Below, one piece after another: positions 6,763 through 9,600 of a stretch of 9,600 nucleotides of DNA. The position numbers and the translations under genes were made by a program. The notes under the pieces are model-generated. The model saw only the letters and a list, made by a program, of their open reading frames with translations. It had not been told where the DNA came from and ran no database searches. The stretch's first letter is position 1; every line of letters starts with the position of its first letter. The stretch is from SXPK01 sp041168165 (GTDB lineage: Bacteria > Planctomycetota > UBA1135 > UBA2386), in NCBI GenBank assembly GCA_041168165.1, contig JBEELK010000139.1, positions 1 through 9,600 on the forward strand. The letters run 5' to 3'.

Positions 6763-7142
6763 CGAGGACCTCTCGCACCCAGCCGCTGGCGCGATTCACG
6801 GCCCTGTCCCGCGAGTTCCCCGTGGTCGAGATCCTCGGGCCGCGTCAGGTCGGCAAGACGACGGTCATCGCAGAGCTCGAGGCCAGACCCCACGAGTGCT
6901 TCTCCTGGGCGACTTTCAGCGAGGCCGAACTGGATCTCTTGGCGCAACGAGGGGATCGGCGCGTCGGATTCGAGTTCAAGCTCTCGTCCGCGCCAGAACT
7001 CACGCCCTCGATGACGATCGCGCTCGCAGATCTCGGGCTGCGGCATCTCTGGGTCGTGCATGCCGGCAAGGACGTGATCTGACTCGCCCCGCAAGTGACC
7101 GCAATCCCGCTCCAGCAGTTTGCGACCACGCGGCTGTGGTGA
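6747..7142 (+). pseudogene. Remnant of an AAA_14/DUF4143 ATPase, internally deleted
   Basis: The open frame from 6747 to a TGA at 7080-7082 reads PLARFTALSREFPVVEILG and then a Walker A loop GPRQVGKT (6837-6860), which is the N-terminus of the AAA_14/DUF4143 ATPase family (COG1373). Only about ten residues later the sequence turns into the far C-terminal end of the same family: AELDLLAQRGDRRVGFEFK, then SSAPELTPSMTIALADLGL and LWVVHAG. Family members have roughly 400 residues, so most of the AAA core (Walker B, sensor motifs) and the DUF4143 middle are missing, with the junction near 6885-6905. Reading past the TGA continues the family-like tail LAPQVTAIPLQQF to a second stop at 7140-7142, so a later nonsense mutation has also truncated it. 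No clear start codon or ribosome binding site is present. Non-functional as an ATPase; whether the 86-codon frame from the GTG at 6822 is still translated cannot be told. Confidence 0.8.
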
Positions 7143-7331
7143 ACGCGATCCGCGAAGCCATGCAATTCAGCGCATAGCAGCCCGACGCGCGCGATCCGTG
7201 CACCCGCGCCCCTCGCCACGCCCCCGCCGGGCAAGGTGCCCGAAACCACAGAATCCGTGTGCCATCGCGTGCGCACATGCAGCAACGGTCCTTCTCGGGG
7301 CAACCCAAGCCCAACCGAGAGACCGAACGCC

Positions 7332-8783
7332 ATGTCCACCGCCTCGATCCGCCTCCTCGCCCCCTTCGCCCTGTGCGCCGCCGTGGCGGCCCAGTTCCAA
7401 GAGGGCCTCATCACGTTCTCCGCGCCCGAGCAGACGCTGTCCGGCAGCGGCGGCACCGTGCTGCGCGCCCTGCGCCCCAATGAGACCAACGTCATCGAAT
7501 GGGGCACCACCTCCCTCTGCGCTTCGCTGTCAGCCGAGAAGTGGGCGCCGCGCACCGCATACGGCACGATGGCCGGTGACGAGAACACGGACGGCCTGCT
7601 CAACAACCCAGCGCTCTTCGGCTCCGTCGACGCGCTGGTCAGCACGATGAATGCGGCCGGATCCGGCTGGCAGAACCAACGCACGGTGTTCTGGTCGGTG
7701 TCGGCGCCGATGGGCAACGCGATCAGCGCGCAGCCGTTCCGCCCCGGCGACGTCGCGCGCATCGTGCAAACGCCGCTCTTCATCGACGGCCAGGTCGAGC
7801 ACTTCATGCGCATGGAGCAGTTCAACCAGTCGCTCGGACTGCCGTTACTCACTCCGATCGACGTCGACGCGATCGCCTTCAACCCGCAGTTCGGCGTCTT
7901 CTTCTCGCTCGACGCGGACATCGTCTGCAACACGGCCTGCGGGCCGATGCTGGTGCAGGATGGCGCGGTGGTCTGCGTGCCGACGTGGGCGCTGACATAC
8001 ACCCCAGACATGCGCATCGCCGCCGTGGCGCCAAACAGCGCAATCGTCGTGCTGACCGAACCGCAGATCGACGCCTTGACGGTGAATGCCGGCGTCACCA
8101 ATCGCTTCGGCGCGTGCCTGACGAACGCCATCGACCTCGAGTCGCTCGAGTTCGACATGGCCTCGCCGGTGACGCCATGGTTCGGCTGCACAGCCGGACT
8201 CGCGGTGTTCTCGACGCAGCTGATCTTCTCGGTCGAGACCGGCACCGGCGCCAGCCTGCTGACGACCAACGGCGGCGGCCAGATCTGGAACGGCCCGTGC
8301 TCGCCGATGGGACGCCCCTGTGGCTCCGGCCCGACGCTCGGCGTCCAATCCGGCGTCCGTCCCGTCAGCGGCAACATCGGCTGCGTGAGCTACGTGAACG
8401 CGTTCCTGCTTGAGCACACGAACCGCTACGTGCTCGAACCGCAGAACCACGTGCTGACCGTGTTCCCGGCCGGCGCGCCCGCTGGCTCGACCAACATCGA
8501 CGTCGGCTCGCCGTTCCCCTTCAACTTCGTGTTCGTCGAAGTCGTCTCGCCGATCGTTCCGGCTTCGCTGCCGGCCTTCCCGTTCTCGCAGATGTTCTTC
8601 CCCGATCTGTATGCGACGAGCCTGACCTTCTACACGACGACGACGGCAATCGGCGGCTTCGGCAGCTTCTCGATGCCGGCGATCCCGCCGGGGTTCAGCG
8701 GTAAGGTGCTGTTCCAGAGCGTCGGAATCTCGACTGCAGGGACGTTCGAACTGAGCACGCCGGCGGTAATCGACGTGATGTGA
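7332..8783 (+). CDS. Secreted protein of unknown function (483 residues)
   Basis: The product starts MSTASIRLLAPFALCAAVAA and has a typical signal peptide, with cleavage likely before Gln21. The mature chain is rich in Ala, Val, Phe, Thr and Pro with few charges, no membrane segment after the signal, and nine scattered cysteines (for example CNTACGPM and CSPMGRPCGSGP). Residues near 165-285 have a rhythm of beta strands (IDVDAIAFNPQFGVFFSLD, then MLVQDGAVVCVP, then NSAIVVLTEPQIDAL). The last 100 residues look like a beta-sandwich ending ELSTPAVIDVM. I do not recognise a family; such proteins are common as exported unknowns in Planctomycetota. The open frame runs back to 7236, but the ATG at 7332 begins the signal peptide and has a weak purine run (GAGAGA, 7317-7322) before it. 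It is followed by a strong hairpin terminator and appears monocistronic. Confidence 0.85.
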   Translation: MSTASIRLLAPFALCAAVAAQFQEGLITFSAPEQTLSGSGGTVLRALRPNETNVIEWGTTSLCASLSAEKWAPRTAYGTMAGDENTDGLLNNPALFGSVDALVSTMNAAGSGWQNQRTVFWSVSAPMGNAISAQPFRPGDVARIVQTPLFIDGQVEHFMRMEQFNQSLGLPLLTPIDVDAIAFNPQFGVFFSLDADIVCNTACGPMLVQDGAVVCVPTWALTYTPDMRIAAVAPNSAIVVLTEPQIDALTVNAGVTNRFGACLTNAIDLESLEFDMASPVTPWFGCTAGLAVFSTQLIFSVETGTGASLLTTNGGGQIWNGPCSPMGRPCGSGPTLGVQSGVRPVSGNIGCVSYVNAFLLEHTNRYVLEPQNHVLTVFPAGAPAGSTNIDVGSPFPFNFVFVEVVSPIVPASLPAFPFSQMFFPDLYATSLTFYTTTTAIGGFGSFSMPAIPPGFSGKVLFQSVGISTAGTFELSTPAVIDVM

Positions 8784-8807
8784 GCTTTTGCCATCGCACA
8801 GAATGCG

Positions 8808-8850
8808 AACGGCCGCTGCGGCATATGTCGCAGCGGCCGTTGTTCGTTTG
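8808..8850. terminator. Perfect 13-bp hairpin, probable bidirectional terminator
   Basis: AACGGCCGCTGCG (8808-8820) pairs perfectly with CGCAGCGGCCGTT (8829-8841) around an 8-base loop GCATATGT. The plus strand continues into a moderately T-rich GTTCGTTTG. It sits 24 bases after the stop of the secreted-protein gene and 44 bases before the 3' end of the convergent TPR gene, so it could end transcripts from both sides. Confidence 0.8.
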
Positions 8851-8885
8851 TAGTGGCCAGCGATCTCACGCCGGCGCCGCCCCAA

Positions 8886-9600
8886 TCACCCGCCGCGCTG
8901 CTTTGGCGGCGTGCGGAATCCCTTCCGCACGGGCTGCATTTGCCCCATCTCTGGCGGCGGCGTCTCAAAGCCAAGCGTGTACCAAACGATGCCGAACGGC
9001 TTCATCGACATCTTCTTGCCGTTCTGAAGGCGCAGCAGGTTGTCTTTGCTCGGCTCGTCGGTGAGGTCCTTCTTGGTGTAGCGCGACAACACGGCAATCG
9101 CCTCGTCGACGCGCTCCTCCTTGGCGAGCAGCCACGCATGCACATTGTGCAGCATCGCGTGCTTCTTGCTGACCATGCCCGCGATCTGCAGCGTCTGCAT
9201 CGCCGTCGCCTTATCACCCGCCTTGTATTGCATGACCGCCAACACGATTTGGCCGTCCGGCAGCCTGCGCGAGGACTTCTTGAGGTGCTCCATTGCCTCC
9301 TCGCGACGCCCGAGTTGATAGGCAATCATGCCGAGCTGCGCATAGATCTGGCCTTCGAGCAGCGGCATCCATTTGCCGTGCGGCAACATGTCGCGAAGGC
9401 TCTGCATAGCGGCGTCCGGCATGCGAGCCTCGAGTTGCTTCTGCACGCGAAGCATCATCGGCTGCAGCTTCTTGCCGATGCTGCGCGCCAAGAGGATCCA
9501 CGCGACCACGGTGATCACGAGCGAGAACAGGATGGCCCAGATCCAGTGCCACCAGTCGAGGGCGAAGCCGCCGAATCCGACGAGAAGGCCGAAGGCCGCA
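8886..9600 (-). CDS. Membrane-anchored TPR-repeat protein (N-terminus outside window)
   Basis: The frame is open from the stop at 8886-8888 to the window edge with no good start, so the gene begins further on. The visible part has 237 residues. It opens with hydrophobic AAFGLLVGFGGFAL, then DWWHW, then a membrane segment WAILFSLVITVVAWILLA, followed by positive residues (RSIGKKLQP) that suggest the rest faces the cytoplasm. The remainder is helical with TPR-like helix pairs: GQIYAQLGMIAYQLGRREEA, ILAVMQYKAGD-type pairs (here IVLAVMQYKAGDKATAMQTL) and LHNVHAWLLAKEERVDEAIAVL. The tail has PPPEMGQMQPVRKGF and is Pro- and Lys/Arg-rich. TPR arrays hold protein complexes together; the partner is unknown. 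A GTG at 9518 would cut off the hydrophobic hairpin in mid-segment, so it was not used as the start. Confidence 0.8.
   Translation of the reverse strand, partial: AAFGLLVGFGGFALDWWHWIWAILFSLVITVVAWILLARSIGKKLQPMMLRVQKQLEARMPDAAMQSLRDMLPHGKWMPLLEGQIYAQLGMIAYQLGRREEAMEHLKKSSRRLPDGQIVLAVMQYKAGDKATAMQTLQIAGMVSKKHAMLHNVHAWLLAKEERVDEAIAVLSRYTKKDLTDEPSKDNLLRLQNGKKMSMKPFGIVWYTLGFETPPPEMGQMQPVRKGFRTPPKQRGG

Noticed and set aside
6822..7082. 86-codon frame taken as a genuine small P-loop protein
   Set aside because: It is made of both ends of a larger family with the core missing, starts at a GTG without a ribosome binding site, and the family tail continues past the stop.
7845..8885. 346-codon and overlapping 510-codon minus-strand frames opposite the secreted protein
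   Set aside because: The plus frame has a signal peptide, natural hydrophobic pattern and a terminator. The minus frames are Arg/His-rich or lack any export or domain signal.

Overview
The window is GC-rich bacterial chromosome with strong G/C bias at third codon positions. No ribosomal RNA, tRNA, CRISPR array, transposase or phage gene was seen. Several predicted exported proteins of unknown function, some with short signal peptides ending in Ala-Ala or Thr-Ala followed by Gln, together with prealbumin-like (carboxypeptidase-regulatory-like) repeats, a laminin-G/DUF1080-like lipoprotein and a TPR membrane protein, fit a Planctomycetota-type genome. This assignment is an inference from gene style only; no marker gene proves it.

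Layout: (1) 1-960, minus strand, partial: a DTW-domain tRNA-uridine aminocarboxypropyltransferase fused to a C-terminal domain that resembles a degenerate DnaQ-type exonuclease. (2) 1048-1719, plus: a small beta-rich lipoprotein, divergent from (1). (3) 1820-4201, plus: the RNA-binding transcription accessory protein Tex, complete, with a TTG start set by a strong Shine-Dalgarno. (4) 4396-6455, minus, convergent with tex: a two-gene unit. It encodes a 146-residue secreted cysteine-rich protein and then, with start and stop codons overlapping, a 539-residue membrane-anchored protein of prealbumin-like repeats. (5) 6456-7331: a gene-poor stretch holding an internally deleted relic of an AAA_14/DUF4143 ATPase just behind a near-perfect 18-bp palindrome. 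(6) 7332-8783, plus: a 483-residue secreted protein of unknown function, ending before a perfect 13-bp hairpin terminator. (7) 8886-9600, minus, partial: a membrane-anchored TPR protein.

Two of the genes are RNA-related housekeeping functions (DTW enzyme, Tex). The rest are envelope or exported proteins with no recognised pathway. I see no multi-gene defence, biosynthetic or mobile system. The most unusual items are the DTW-exonuclease fusion, the coupled Cys-rich/prealbumin-repeat pair, and the collapsed ATPase gene.
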